Positions 33,516-45,265 of a stretch of DNA of 64,000 bases are shown piece by piece (the first letter of the stretch is position 1; the number at the start of each line of letters is the position of its first letter). The notes below the pieces were generated by a model. It was not told where the DNA came from. It ran no database searches and worked only from the letters and a program-made list of their open reading frames with translations. The stretch is from Astropecten irregularis. Taxonomy: Eukaryota > Echinodermata > Asteroidea > Paxillosida > Astropectinidae. A program made the position numbers and the translations under genes. The stretch is taken from the NCBI GenBank assembly GCA_963971285.1, contig OZ020246.1, forward strand, positions 15,917,217 through 15,981,216, read 5' to 3'.

Positions 33516-34519
33516 ATGAGGTTCCACTTTATGTAATAATACATGGTTTCAGGCAATTTTTCGCATTAAAAAAAATAGCCCTGACAAATTGGTCACAGTG
33601 GGTAAGAATTACAGAGAAACTCCATATCTTTCCAAGCAGTAGGTTTCCTGAATCATAATATAGCAGCAGTGGTTTCAGACCAAATTAGCCTGCTTGACAT
33701 GATTTAGATTTGAGTCCCAGTTTTGACAATAATTGTTTGTCTGCTCAACTCATTAACTACTTAAGAACAAGCCATTGGTGCATTTTGTGTTTGTACAATA
33801 TCTCATTTAAAGCTGATGAAATGTGTTATCTCCAGATGATCTTAATGATGATCTGTATGAAATTATATATTTCACCTTAAGGAGGAAATGTGTGTTAATA
33901 CAAAAAGAGTTATTTTTATTGATAACATCCCAAACTTTCTCATTTCAGTTTGTACTTTTGCCCTGGTTTGTTCTTTTCTCATTCTCAAAATGTAAAGAAC
34001 ATTATTATGTTTAGCGTGTTTTTTCTTTTTAATTTGGACGCATTAATGTTTCATTAAAATGCAATATTAATTTCCCTTCTTAATTAATATTACGTTTTTT
34101 CAATATTTTGTAACCTTGAATGCTATGCAGCAATTAAACGCAACTTGTTCATGTGTGTAACTACTGTCATTAGTTGTAGTTTATTATTTACATGCGCTGA
34201 TTGGTTGAAATGATTAATTGAAAGTAAAACAAAGAAAATGTTTTTATGTCCTTTGATCCAAACGCTTGCTATATTTGTTTAATACCATAAAAATAAGGCT
34301 TAAATGCAACAATTTATAATCAACAATCATAGCAAATCGGACAATTTATTTCGGCACTATCCGGCAGCAAATTTAGTCTTAAAACTTTGTCCATTTCAGT
34401 GCCTGTGCGGCTTGAGGAACTGTTCACAAAGGGAAACATTCCAGTTTTGAATAATTATAGCAAAATTCAATACAGAACCTGACCAATGGAAACTGACCAA
34501 TGGGGATGCAGCATTCCAC

Positions 34520-34850
34520 GTGATGCAAATAACGCCTGCGCGGTTTAATGCATATGTGACGTAGCCTACTGTGTAGAATTTATGCGACGTCTTCGTGCTC
34601 GAAAATACGTCTTCTCTCGGGCAAAATTACGGCTTTTAAACAATTAAGATAGAGTTGAAAACCTAAAGGAAATCTCCAACGGTATGTATAGATTTCTCAC
34701 GTTAACCTAAAATGTATTTTTGTATTATGAGACATTTTATTTCCCTTTTTAAGACGAGCATGGGGTAATTATAACTAATGCAATGTTTCCCCATGCACAA
34801 ACACGTGTGGCCGCCATTTTGAAATTGGTTCCGTTTCGCGCGACATTTTA
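34520..34850 (+). promoter_or_regulatory. CpG-containing promoter-like region of the non-coding locus
   Basis: CpG density is well above the surrounding sequence (GCCTGCGCGG, GCGACGTCTTCGTGCTCG, TCTCTCGGGC, TTTCGCGCGAC) and there is a CRE-like TGACGTA at 34557. A donor-like CAACG|GTATGT follows at 34681-34682, so a first exon of about 100 bp is plausible. No ORF starts here. Confidence 0.4.
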
Positions 34851-34993
34851 AAAACATGCTGCTCATTTATCCAGATTTAAATGTGCCCACGTATCACAAA
34901 CATTACCACTCAGGAAAGGAAAATCAATGTAGCGGCATATTGTTACTTATTTTGGAACCCATGATACTACTGTTTGTTTGCACTTCTGGACAG

Positions 34994-35031
34994 AGCCCAG
35001 AGGCGATAATTTAACTCGGACACTGCTGCCG
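34994..35031 (+). ncRNA. Candidate small non-coding exon
   Basis: Between GGACAG and G|GTAAGTGC lie 38 bp with no useful reading frame. It follows the promoter-like region by about 300 bp and could be exon 2 of a long non-coding transcript. Support is splice consensus only. Confidence 0.3.
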
Positions 35032-35185
35032 GTAAGTGCTGGAGTTTGAGAAATTATGCAGACAGTGCATGGGTCATGGTGAATCAGATTTCTGGGCCCT
35101 CGGGGTTGAGGTAATGTTTCATCTTTTTCACCTTACAGGTAATTTGTTTCTTTTATTTTTGCTGCTAATTCAGTTCTGTTTCCAA

Positions 35186-35385
35186 ATGGGAAAGAATTCC
35201 ACTGATGGCCATTACGGAAACAGGGTTATTTCCTCCACATGAGTCCAAGAGATAACTTATTGCCTTTATTTCAATCTCAGGTGTGTACACTGGTGTAGCA
35301 TATCTGAAAAGTGAGATTTTCAGTGTTTTTTTTTTTTACCTCCAATGATACATTTCGAATGAAGAAGTTGTATTTCTTAAACCAA
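35186..35385 (+). mobile_element. GGAAAGAATTCC MITE, right-truncated copy
   Basis: Starts GGGAAAGAATTCCACTGATG and follows the nested copy through GTGAGATTTTCAG and ACATTTCGAATG, then diverges before any right terminal repeat. Confidence 0.65.
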
Positions 35386-35559
35386 AACAATTCCCAATCT
35401 TTCTTCTTGATGTATTTGTAATTGTAATCATCAAGTAGACCTTCAAAAGTTGAGGCCATTAATTGGCATGCTCTTCAAGCTCAGAAAATGAAATGCATGG
35501 TGTGCATTCATAAAACTCTATTTGTGATGCTTGCTTTTCACCAGATGCATGGAGCAATG

Positions 35560-36173
35560 TTTGCTTAACGAAATATAGATTCATGTGCATAAATATCAAG
35601 GACAATACAATAATAGTCATCTGTGAAAATTTAAGGGAAAGAATTCCACTGACGGCCATGACGGAAACAGGGTTTTCCTCCAAGAGTTAACTTATTTGAT
35701 GCAAGTCATGATGAACTTCAATCTCAGGTGTGAAAACAGATGTAGCTTATCTAAAAAGTGAGATTTTCAGGGTTTTTTTACCTACAATTATACACTTCGA
35801 ATGCAGCGGTAGCCATTTTTATCAAAACGCCCTCTGTTGGTCCCATAGGTTTGTGCACAAGTGATGGCCGTCAGTGGAATTCTTTCCAATTTTAGTCCCA
35901 TACGGAGCCTACTTTTTGAGAAAACAGTGAAAAACAGCCACAGTATTTCTTAAGTCTTTTCTCTTTTATTTTTGACCTTTTAAAAGATCTGTTTAAAAGA
36001 TCAAAAAGATTTTTGGTTGTTGTTTTACTCTTTTCTGGATAAATACAGCATTTCAGGTGGAAACATTTTAACGGTATGATTCTACCAGCACCATCTTCTT
36101 ACCCTGTAAGTTGTATGTAAATCTGTGAACATTTCTGTTTTGGCTTCTTACCAAAGTATGATACTACCTTTAA
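35560..36173. mobile_element. TTAA MITE, copy D, split by another element
   Basis: The left part (35560-35634) and right part (35888-36173) together make one family member with a worn left end and an intact right end. They are separated by a 253-bp element with its own inverted repeats (35635-35887). Confidence 0.72.
35635..35887. mobile_element. GGAAAGAATTCC MITE nested in a TTAA MITE
   Basis: Ends GGAAAGAATTCCACTGACGG and CCGTCAGTGGAATTCTTTCC are perfect inverted repeats, continuing for about 24 bp. Host AATTT words flank both sides and are a probable target duplication. A related, right-truncated copy lies at 35186-35385. Confidence 0.8.
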
Positions 36174-36238
36174 AATGAACTTCAAAAATGAATTTCAATT
36201 GTTGGAAAGTGCATGTCTTTCTAACCATTCTCTTTCAG

Positions 36239-39200
36239 CAGCGAACATGCTCAAGACTCTGGATGTTGCAATGTTGCCTAGATGGTTGCTTACACCGGAT
36301 GCAAGGAGTAAAATGACATCTTTGTCATAATGTTCTAAACAAGGTTCAAGTAGAGGCCGATGTAGGCCTACAAGACTGCATGTTCACTGAGGTAGGTTAA
36401 CCATTCTCTTTTAGCAGTGAACATGCTCAAGAACCCGGATGTTGCCAGGTAGCCATCACCGTTTGCTCTCATCAGATGAAGGAAGGTCTGGCATGTTTTT
36501 CACAAAAGGTCTAGGCAGAAGCAAGCAGGCACAGCCTGTTCACACACTAAGGTAGACTAACCCTCTCTTATCTTGCAGCCACCCAGAATGAGTCATGTGA
36601 ACACAAGAATTTGTCTGGATTATTAGAGTAAGTACTGCCATGGGCCCCTTGTCTATAGTTTTTTTTAGGAAATGAAAGAGCTGCACAGTCACAATCAGGA
36701 AACAAGAATCATCAGCAAAATTTACAAGGTACAAGTTAGCCAAGATGTTAATTTTCCATTTTTAGATTTAAAGCCTGAAATGTCAATGAACCTTATAAAG
36801 CAAAGTGAGGAGAAGAATTAGTAACATCATTTTCCGTCCAACCTAACTCAGTTTTAACTCATTTACAATGTTTATAATTCAGTCAGACAAACTTTAATAA
36901 AACTAATGTTGTTATCATTTGATCATGAGACTGGAATCAGGTTGATGTGCCAATTACCAGCCTGAACTGGATGCTGACAGTTTTATATCTGGCAGGCAGT
37001 TACAGATGTTACAAGACTTCATCAAGATTTTGAGGTAGGATATGACTTAATATTCTGTTTCAACCATGGATGATCAAATTGAGCAGACATGATAGACTTG
37101 ATTGCCTTGAGCATCATCACTGCTTAATTCAAGCTCATTCTTGTGCACATGTTACCTTCACAAACTCTAAATAAATGTCATCTTCAATTGTTAAGATTGC
37201 AAGAATTGCGAAGATGATGTACTGAGTACCCACCACTAGCCTGGATGTAGGCTTCCTACCAGGCAGTTGTAGGAGCTTGAAGACTCTCATGTTTAAGACT
37301 TCACTGAGGTAGGATATCATATTTGAGAGATGAAATGAAGCAGTAAAGAAGATTGGCATGAATATGTACTCAATTTCAAAGCTCATTCATGTTCACAATT
37401 TGGTCTGTCGGGTCTGACAAACGTAAAATATATATTGTTATCATATCAGGAGATGGCTGGATTCAGTGAGATGTTCCCATTACTGGATGTCGAGTGTCTG
37501 TCAGACTGTTGCAGGAGACATTTCACTATAAAGGTAGAATCATTCTCTTGCAGCCTTGATCGAGTTATACTTAGATCATCTCATCTTGATTGCCAAGCCA
37601 TATTTTTTTCTAGTGCTCAACTTATGTGCTCAGTATGATCTTACAAACTTAAAATTAATGTTGGTATCATTTCAGGAGATGGTTGGACTCTGTGAGATAT
37701 ACCAAGACTGGATGGGCTGGAGGTTGTCTGTTGCGTGGTCTGATCACCTCCGATGAGGTACACTGTGAATGATCCAGATACATATGCCGCTAACAAACTG
37801 GGACAAGTTCCATCAGCTTCTTTCACCAGTAACAAAGTAATGTTTTAACCAAAAATATTGGGTCCCATCCATGAGAAAAGCAATGCTGCCTTAATTGGTA
37901 GATTTTTAACAAGAGTGTGGTTAGTAACAAATGTATATATCAACGTGAACTGCATTTCACAGGCTATTTCAAGACTTACCCTCAGCCTGGACAAGATGGA
38001 TGAAAAACATCTCAGAGATTGGATCTCGGCTAATGACATGATTGTCTCCGACAAGTATGGCGCGACAAGTGTTTTTGTGTTGACAGCCTACTTTTGGGAG
38101 AAGTGTACCAAGTAGCCTAGACTGGTCTCAGTGGTCTGATGCTGCAGTCTGGTTAAGCAGTTCCAAGAGAGACTGAGTTACAAGACACAAATAGTCTGGA
38201 CTGGATGGATGTTGCTTGCTGTTTGCCATTATAAGAAACACATACACACACATTGAGTTTTACTAGAATTTCATTGCTGTACATGTTTTGAGATAATCAA
38301 GATAGGATATTATAAGCCACTCCCTCTGATGAGCTGTGAGTGATCAAATTGACTTGTGAATATAATTGTCATGAGCATTTTTCACTACTCAATTTAAAAC
38401 TCATGTTATCTGACTAGCTTGATGATATCAATGTTGTATTTCAGGTGATAGCTGTCAACTAGGTTAGATGTACCAAGTTCAGCCTAGATTGGATGTTGAC
38501 TGTTTACCAGCAAGCTCCAGACTCGGACATCCAAGACATCTTCAAGTTCATCCAGGTATGTATGATTATTAATTGCCATAAACAGTATTATGTATTAATT
38601 AAGTATTAATTAAGCTTGCCCTTGTAGACGTGGTGATCTGACAATCATAAAACTAAAACTGTATTGTCAAGGGGATTGGATGTTGGAGGAGAGACCTGGC
38701 TACAAGATGGACATGTTTAAGTTTTAACAAGGTGGTAGGGACATGAGACATTTTTCTCTTAGCCATTAGTGATCAAATTCAAGTGTGATCTTGATTGTTT
38801 TGAGCACGTTCATTTAACTCAGATTAAACTCATCCATGTTAACAATTCATCATTTCATGAGACTGGCTGGAATCAGAGTGATGTATCTGGACTGGATGTT
38901 TACAGTTTACCAGGCAGTTCCAGATATGTTTTACAAGACTTCAAGTTCATCAAGGTAGGAAATAGCTCCTTCTGTTTCAATCATGTGTGATCGAATTGAG
39001 CAGTAGACTTGATTGTCTTGTGCATGTTCACTGCTCAATTCATACTGCAAGCCCGCGCTCACAGACCAGGCTTTCGATTTGCACCACCCTGAGTCAAAGA
39101 AGCATGGAGTGATCAAGTGTCTCCATGATCGTGCCTCGCGTCTGGTGGTGTCCAGACTGCAGTGTACAGCCACTGAGAAACGCAGTGTGCACGCTAGCCT

Positions 39201-40760
39201 CACGACGAACAGATACCCACCACCTTTCATTTTCACAATATGGTCTGACAAACATATGAGATAGAAGTTTTTATCTTTCCAGGAGGTTTTTATCTTTCCA
39301 GAGATGTGCCAAGCAGTCTGGACTGGATGTTGACTGATGTTGCACAATGTCTGTCATAAAGGTCCGCCATAAATGTTTCAAGTTTGATTGACACCACACA
39401 TTGCAAATTGAAAACCAGAAATCATAGAAATTAATAAAAAAATTCTTAAACAGCACAACAGTCACTAGTAGCTTGATGGTTGATGTCTGAGCAAATGTTA
39501 TGTTTAGCTGACAGGAAAAATCCCCTGGTTACTTCATGATTAATGGCTCAAAATAATGGAGGTGACAACTGACAAGCACCACTTTCAATCTTGAAAAGGG
39601 TTTTATATGAACTTGTTCATCACAAAATAGAATGGTGTGGCCATTTGTAGTAGAGAAATATATCCTGGGTGGACATGGAAATGTTAAAACAATTCTGGCA
39701 TGAAGTGGGTAATAGCTGCCACCAAAATGATGGATTATATAATGATCTATGGGTTGAATGAACAAAACAGCACAGTATCCCAAACTACCTTGTGGTGCAT
39801 CTAATTCTATCATTTCAGGAGATCAAGTGGCATCAGGGAAACATTTTAACCAACTGGACTGGTTGCTGATTGTTTGCCAGTAAGTTCCAAGAAAAGTTCA
39901 ACCAAGGTAGGATATTCTCTTTCAGCTATGAGTGATAAGATCAGTGAACTTGATTCTTGATTGTGTCATGAGTATTCAGTATGTTATATCCTTTGTCCTT
40001 GCATGTTTCTGACATGTCTGGTGCCAAGATAAATTACTGGATGACTGAAGGCCACTACCATAAGTCTCATGGGGATCCCTCATAGCTGCATGCTACCATC
40101 CAGAGTGCCGCAAATGATATAACTGCCCAACAGATAACTACGACTTTCCTTGACTTACAAGCATTATTTGAAGTGGAGGAATGGCCACTACCAGTTAAGT
40201 TTATATATTTTTACCTGCATTTACAACTCTTGGCCTTTATGCATACTTTCATAAGTATCTTGGCACCATCAATGATTTTTTTTGTAATTGCTTTTAACAT
40301 GAACAATGTTATCACAGAGAGCAAATTATTTACAAGCAAGAAATTGGTGTTTAATCTACCCTTCTACATTTTGAAATGTTGGCTGCATCTTGACATTTCG
40401 GTTAATTTGCTTGTGTTGTTTATTAGTGCACAAACTAAAGGGCTAGAGATTTTCTGTCAATAAAATTGTAATATACTTCAAAGTGTTGCTTTGGCTATTA
40501 AACAGGGTCACCAGTCATGAAGACAAGAACATGACACTATAAACATGTACATGTACAATGTCCTTGTAAATATAGTGCTTTTTAGAAACAATTTCGATGG
40601 AAAAATAAATTTGTATTCAAAATGAGAACCAGACGTCGGTGAAGAAAACAGTATGATCAAGTTTGGAACATTTGTAATATTTCAGAAGATGGCTGGAGTC
40701 AAGCTTATGACTGGATGTTGACTGTTGGTGTCTTGATAATGTTCATCTTGAGGTATGTAC
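36239..40760 (+). repeat. Decayed tandem array of ~250-bp exon-like units
   Basis: A unit recurs about ten times. Its parts in order are: an acceptor (TTATCATTTCAG); an exon-like stretch with GAGATGGCTGGA, CTGGACTGGATGTTGACTG, TTTGCCAGGCAGTTCCAGA and AAGACTTCAAGTTCATC; a donor AAG|GTAGGATATT running straight into CTCTTTCAG; and a spacer with GAGTGATCAAATTGAGCAG and GGTCTGACAAAC. Clear examples are near 36930, 37440, 37675, 38440, 38850, 39290, 39820 and 40680. 36239-36391 and 36415-36551 are sister units sharing AACATGCTCAAGA and GGATGTTGCC. No frame stays open across units, so it does not encode a repeat protein. Confidence 0.7.
39045..39235 (+). mobile_element. Penelope-like retroelement RT fragment
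   Basis: A short frame reads KPALTDQAFDLHHPESKKHG then VIKCLHDRASRLV. This resembles the K-P-T-x-T-D / S-H-H-P-x-x-H-K-x-x-V-V-x-T-L-x-x-R-A block near the C-terminal end of the Penelope-like RT domain. It is a small old fragment, higher in GC than its surroundings, inserted in the spacer of one exon-like unit. Confidence 0.65.
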
Positions 40761-41011
40761 ATCAACCCTGCTCAAGAGATTTCTTATTCGCTACTCCATT
40801 CCTTATCTTGCCAGTAAGCCAGAAGCTCCCTTCTTCTTTCTAGTGTGTCTTTGTTTTTCATATTGAGGACACTTCAACTTTCCAACAAGGACGCTTGAAG
40901 TTGGGACAGGCATGTAAGGAATGGTGTCGTCTGTACCTTTGCCTATCTGCCCCTCTGCTCTCAGGCAGCTGAGATAGTACGCTGCTCAATGCTCAAGCAG
41001 CTGATGGGACG

Positions 41012-43330
41012 CTTTGCCTATATGCAGGGGACATTCTGCTCACAGGCTACTGAGAGGACACTCTACTCCCGCACATGCAGCTGAGGGGATGCGCTCTGCT
41101 CACAGACAGCTGATGGGACACTCTGCTCCTATGCAGCTGAGGGGATGCTCTGCTCACATGCAGCTGAGGGGACACTTTGCTCCTATGCAGCTGACGGGAT
41201 GCTCTGCTCACATGCAGCTGAGGGGATGCTCTGCTCACATGCAGCCGAGGGGACGCTCTGCTCACATGCAGCTGAGGGAGATGCTCTGCTCACATGCAGC
41301 TGAGGGAGATGCTCTGCTCACATGCAGCTGAGAGCATGTTCTGCTGGCATGCAGCTGAGAGCATGTTCTGCTGGCATGCATCTGAGAGGACACTCTGCTC
41401 ACATGCAGCTGAGGACGATGCTCTGCTCACATGCAGCTGAGGAGATGCTCTGCTTACATGCGGCTGAGAGAGATGCTCTGCTCACATGCAGCTGAGGGGA
41501 TGTTCTGCTAACATGCAGCTGAGGGGACGCTCTGCTCGCATGCAGCTGAGGGGACACACTACTCGCATGCAGCTGAGGGGATGCTCTTCTCACATGCAGC
41601 TGAGGGAGATGCTCTGCTCACATGCAGCTGAGAGGACGCTCTGCTCACATGCAGCTGAGGGGATGCTCTGCACGCATGCAGCTCAGGGAGATGCTCTGCT
41701 CACATGCAGCTGAGGGGATGCTCTGCTCACATGCAGCTGAGGGGATGCTCTGCTCACATGCAGCTGAGGGGATGCTCTGCTCACATGCAGCTGATGGAGA
41801 TGCTCTGCTCACATGCAGCGGAGAGGACGCTCTACTCACATGCAGCTGAGGGAGATGCTCTGCTCACATGCAGCTGAGGGGACACTTTGCTCCTATGCAG
41901 CTGAGGGGATGCTCTGCTCACATGCAGCTGAGGGAGATGCTCTGCTCACATGCAGCTGGGAGGACGCTCTGCTCACATGCAGCTGAGGGGATGCTCTGCT
42001 AACATGCAGCTGAGGGAGAAGCTCTGCTCACATGCAGCTGAGAGGACGCTCTGCTCACATGCAGCTGAGGGGATGCTCTGCTCGCATGCAGCTGAGGAGA
42101 TGCTCTGCTCAAATGCAGCTGAGGGAGATGCTCTGCTCACATGCAGCTGAGGGAGACGCTCTACTCACATGCAGCTGAGGGGATGCTCTGCTCGCATGCA
42201 GCTGAGGAGATGCTCTGCTCACATGCAGCTGAGGGAGATGCTCTGCTCACATGCAGCTGAGGGGGCACCCTGCTCACATGCAGCTGAGGGGATGCTCTGC
42301 TCACATGCAGCTGAGGAAATGCTCTGCTCACATGCAGCTGAGAGGACGCTCTGCTCACATGCAGCGGAGAGGACGCTCTGCTCACATGCAGCTGAGGGAG
42401 ATGCTCTGCTCACATGCAGCTGAGGGAGATGCTCTGCTCACATGCACCTGAGAGGACGCTCTGCTCACATGCAGCTGAGGGGACGCTCTGCTGGCATGCA
42501 GCTGAGGGGATGCTCTGCTCACATGCAGCTGAGGGGATGCTCTGCTCACATGCAGCTGAGGGGATGCTCTGCTCACATGCAGCTGAGAGGACGCTCTGCT
42601 CACATGCAGCTGAGAGGACGCTCTGCTCACATGCAGCTGAGGGGATGCTCTGCTCACATGCAGCTGAGGGGACGCTCTGCTCGCATGCAGCTGAGGAGAT
42701 GTTCTGCTCACATGCAGCTTAGGAGATGCTCTGCTCACATGCAGCTGAGGGAGATGCTCTGCTCACATGCAGCTGAGGGAGATGCTCTGCTCACATGCAG
42801 CTGAGGGAGATGCTCTGCTCACATGCAGGGGAGGGAGATGCTCTACTCACATGCAGCCGAGGGGATGCTCTGCTCACATGCAGCTGAGGGAGATGCTCTG
42901 CTCACATGCAGCTGAGGAAGATGCTCTGCTCACATGCAGCTGAGGGAATGTTCTGCTCAAATGCAGCTGAGGAAGATGCTCTGCTCGCATGCAGCTGAGG
43001 AAGATGCTCTGCTCACATGCAGCTGAGGGAATGTTCTGCTCACATGCAGCTGAGGAAGATGCTCTGCTCACATGCAGCTGAGGGAGATGCTCTGCTCGCA
43101 TGCAGCTGAGGGGATGCTCTGTTCACATGCAGCCGAGGGATGCTCTGCTCACATGCAGCCGAGGGGATGCTCTGTTCACATGCAGCTGAGGGAGATGCTC
43201 TGCTCACATGCAGCTGAGGAAGATGCTCTGCTCACATGCAGCTGAGGGGATGTTCTGCTCAAATGCAGCTGAGGGGACGCTCTGCTCGCATTCAGCTGAC
43301 AGGACACCCTACTCGCATGCAGCTGAAACC
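41012..43330 (+). repeat. 2.3-kb minisatellite with a CAGCTG E-box in each unit
   Basis: About 85 head-to-tail units of 27 or 28 bp. The fixed parts are ACATGCAGCTGAG and GCTCTGCTC; the variable part is GGGGAT, AGGAC or GGGAGAT. The 28-bp variant shifts frame, which is why several long frames (for example 42382-42738 minus and 42442-42804 plus) appear; these are repeat artefacts, not genes. Nearly every unit keeps the palindrome CAGCTG. Confidence 0.97.
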
Positions 43331-43589
43331 ATTCTGGCCAACTGCAATTCTGTCCTTGAGAACAGCGATGAACAAACCAGTTGACTCTGATATCTACATT
43401 TCCTCTAGGTTTGTGTCTGGATCAATCTTTTAAATGTGTTTATTGCTTATTGTGGCTGGTCATTCAAACTTGAAAGTTATCTGTGATAGGCCAAATGTAT
43501 TTAAGTTGTCTTGAATTGCAGTGATTTTCTGCCAAGCATGTATTTTCTTTTTTCTTTTTTTAACTGACCTATAAAACTGGAAGATTGAC

Positions 43590-44470
43590 TCAAATCAAGG
43601 TTCAGAATTTCAACTAAAGCAGGGACTGTACCTTATATCTGGGGAGCATTTGTCAACTTTGCAACTGACTGTTTTCTATCTCTTCCCATTTAAAACTTGA
43701 CTTTGAGTCAACTGCAGCCTCCTGATCCTGGGACAGGAAGGATAGCTCATTGTGATACTTCCCATAATGTGAGCTCCAATTCTTTCATCATCTGGGACTT
43801 CAGGACTCTCACCCTGGACATTGCTAACAAGTGAGTCAATGTTTTATTGAGCATAGACTGCATTACCATTGAAATTTTTACCATTGAAGTCCTGAGATGT
43901 GCGGCCTACACTCTTCAGCTCAGCATGGTCCAAATGTGATGAGCATCAACCAACACATCACATGAATTTTTATAGGAGCCTCATACTTTATCTGCCCCAT
44001 TCAATACACATTACAATACAGATGGAGAATTTTGAGGGACAGTAGCAATGGTTCAATTCTGTTAATAAGAATTGACTAGTTCAGTGCTCTGCAAAACAGT
44101 GTTGCACTTATGCCTGTATGAATTGTGTTTGTCATATTTCTCATGTGAAATGATTTTCTGGAACTTCAGGCTCAGCCTGAGCCTGAAGTTAACTTTTTTA
44201 AATGAACTGGAACCCTATCAGGTTTGCTTTGTATCCGGGCAGCACTTAGCAAGTGCCTTTGCGATGGACAACTTTCTAATTCTGACTTCACCTTTACTAA
44301 AATACCAACTTATTTTCTTTTCTATGCTCCAATTCAATGACAGGCTTTTTGGAGTGGAAGCATAGCCAGTCACTGTGAACCTTGAATCCCACTTGAGCAT
44401 TGATTCTCACCATCCATGGACTCCTGGGTCTCCCACCAAGGACACCACAGACAAGCACCAGGTCTCTAAG
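43590..44470 (+). repeat. Decayed ~560-bp tandem duplication
   Basis: 43640-43720 (TATCTGGGGAGCATTTGTCA, ACTTTGC) resembles 44225-44270 (TATCCGGGCAGCACTTAGCA, CCTTTGC), and 43795-43830 (GACTTCAGGACTCTCACCC) resembles 44418-44450 (GACTCCTGGGTCTCCCACC). Both halves lie just upstream of the three non-coding units. No coding frame. Confidence 0.45.
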
Positions 44471-45183
44471 CTGCTACCAAACACATCCAACCAAGGGAAC
44501 CATCTGCCCAAGGCAACCCTCCATTGATGTCACAAGCTCCTGGACCTCTTCTACTGTCTGTATATACCACTAAACCTGTTGCCAAGTTTATCTTGTTGTG
44601 AGTGGAGGGAAGAGTAGTTTATATTTGCTGTGCAATTCTCCTGTGAATTTGGGATTTGTTAACATTTGGTCAGTGAAAATATGAATTTGTTGTGTAAACT
44701 GTCTGTCAGCTTTTAGTTAAACTTTAGACCAATGATACGTTTTGTCACAACTCTGATATAAAGCCGTAAAAGCGTGTGCTCCATCAACTTCAGCCGTATG
44801 AGACTGCCGTCAAGTCTGCATGTCCACAAATAATTGGTAAGCTAGCTTTTGTACTTTTTGATATATTGACTGACAGCATAATTTTTCTTTAGTGATATAA
44901 GCTCTATGATGGTATAATAAATCACTAAGTACCACCATTACACAGGGTTGAATGAATGGATGGGATGAGCATTATTCAGTGCAATGTTTTATTGCTATCT
45001 TGGTGAAATCTTTTAATAGACCTAACCCAAAACTTTAAAACAGGCCTAGGTTGTTGTAGAAAAGAATCTGTTTCTTTTGTCATACAGCCACAGCCAACTT
45101 TTTTGTTAGGCTGTAAACACAATATATTTATTTATTTATTAATTAACCTGTATTTATTTATTTACTTATTTGTTTTCATTTTT

Positions 45184-45265
45184 ATGATCACTGGTTCGAA
45201 TCCCGCTTCAGTCAATTTTTCTTTGCTCACTTTTCAATGACTTAAAATTAAATCAGTTTCCCTTG
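45184..45265 (+). repeat. tRNA-derived SINE, 3' fragment
   Basis: B-box CTGGTTCGAATCCCGC and the usual CAGTCAATTTTTCTTTGC tail, in the putative intron of non-coding unit 1. Confidence 0.65.

Larger units (their letters stand above)
27813..34500. other. KCC 3' flank, no gene seen
   Basis: AT-rich sequence with scattered MITEs (28261, 28987, 30650, 31992, 33160). Frames of 60-109 codons occur at random. I see no exon with recognisable coding content and no RNA gene. Confidence 0.6.

Noticed and set aside
37435-37756. Repeat protein encoded by exon-like units (EMAGFSEMF, EMVGLCEIY)
   Set aside because: Open only in a few neighbouring units; others stop early in the same frame, and frames do not join across the donor and acceptor positions.
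36950-40760. Box C/D snoRNA host gene, suggested by exon-like units with TGATCA and CTGA words in the spacers
   Set aside because: No spacer shows a proper RTGATGA C box with a CTGA D box at matching spacing and a terminal stem.
42382-42804. Overlapping repeat proteins of 102-120 residues on both strands (HVSRASPQL, MQLRGCSAH, SHAAEGMLC types)
   Set aside because: All are translations of the 27-bp E-box minisatellite. Frames break whenever the 28-bp variant occurs and no frame is preferred.
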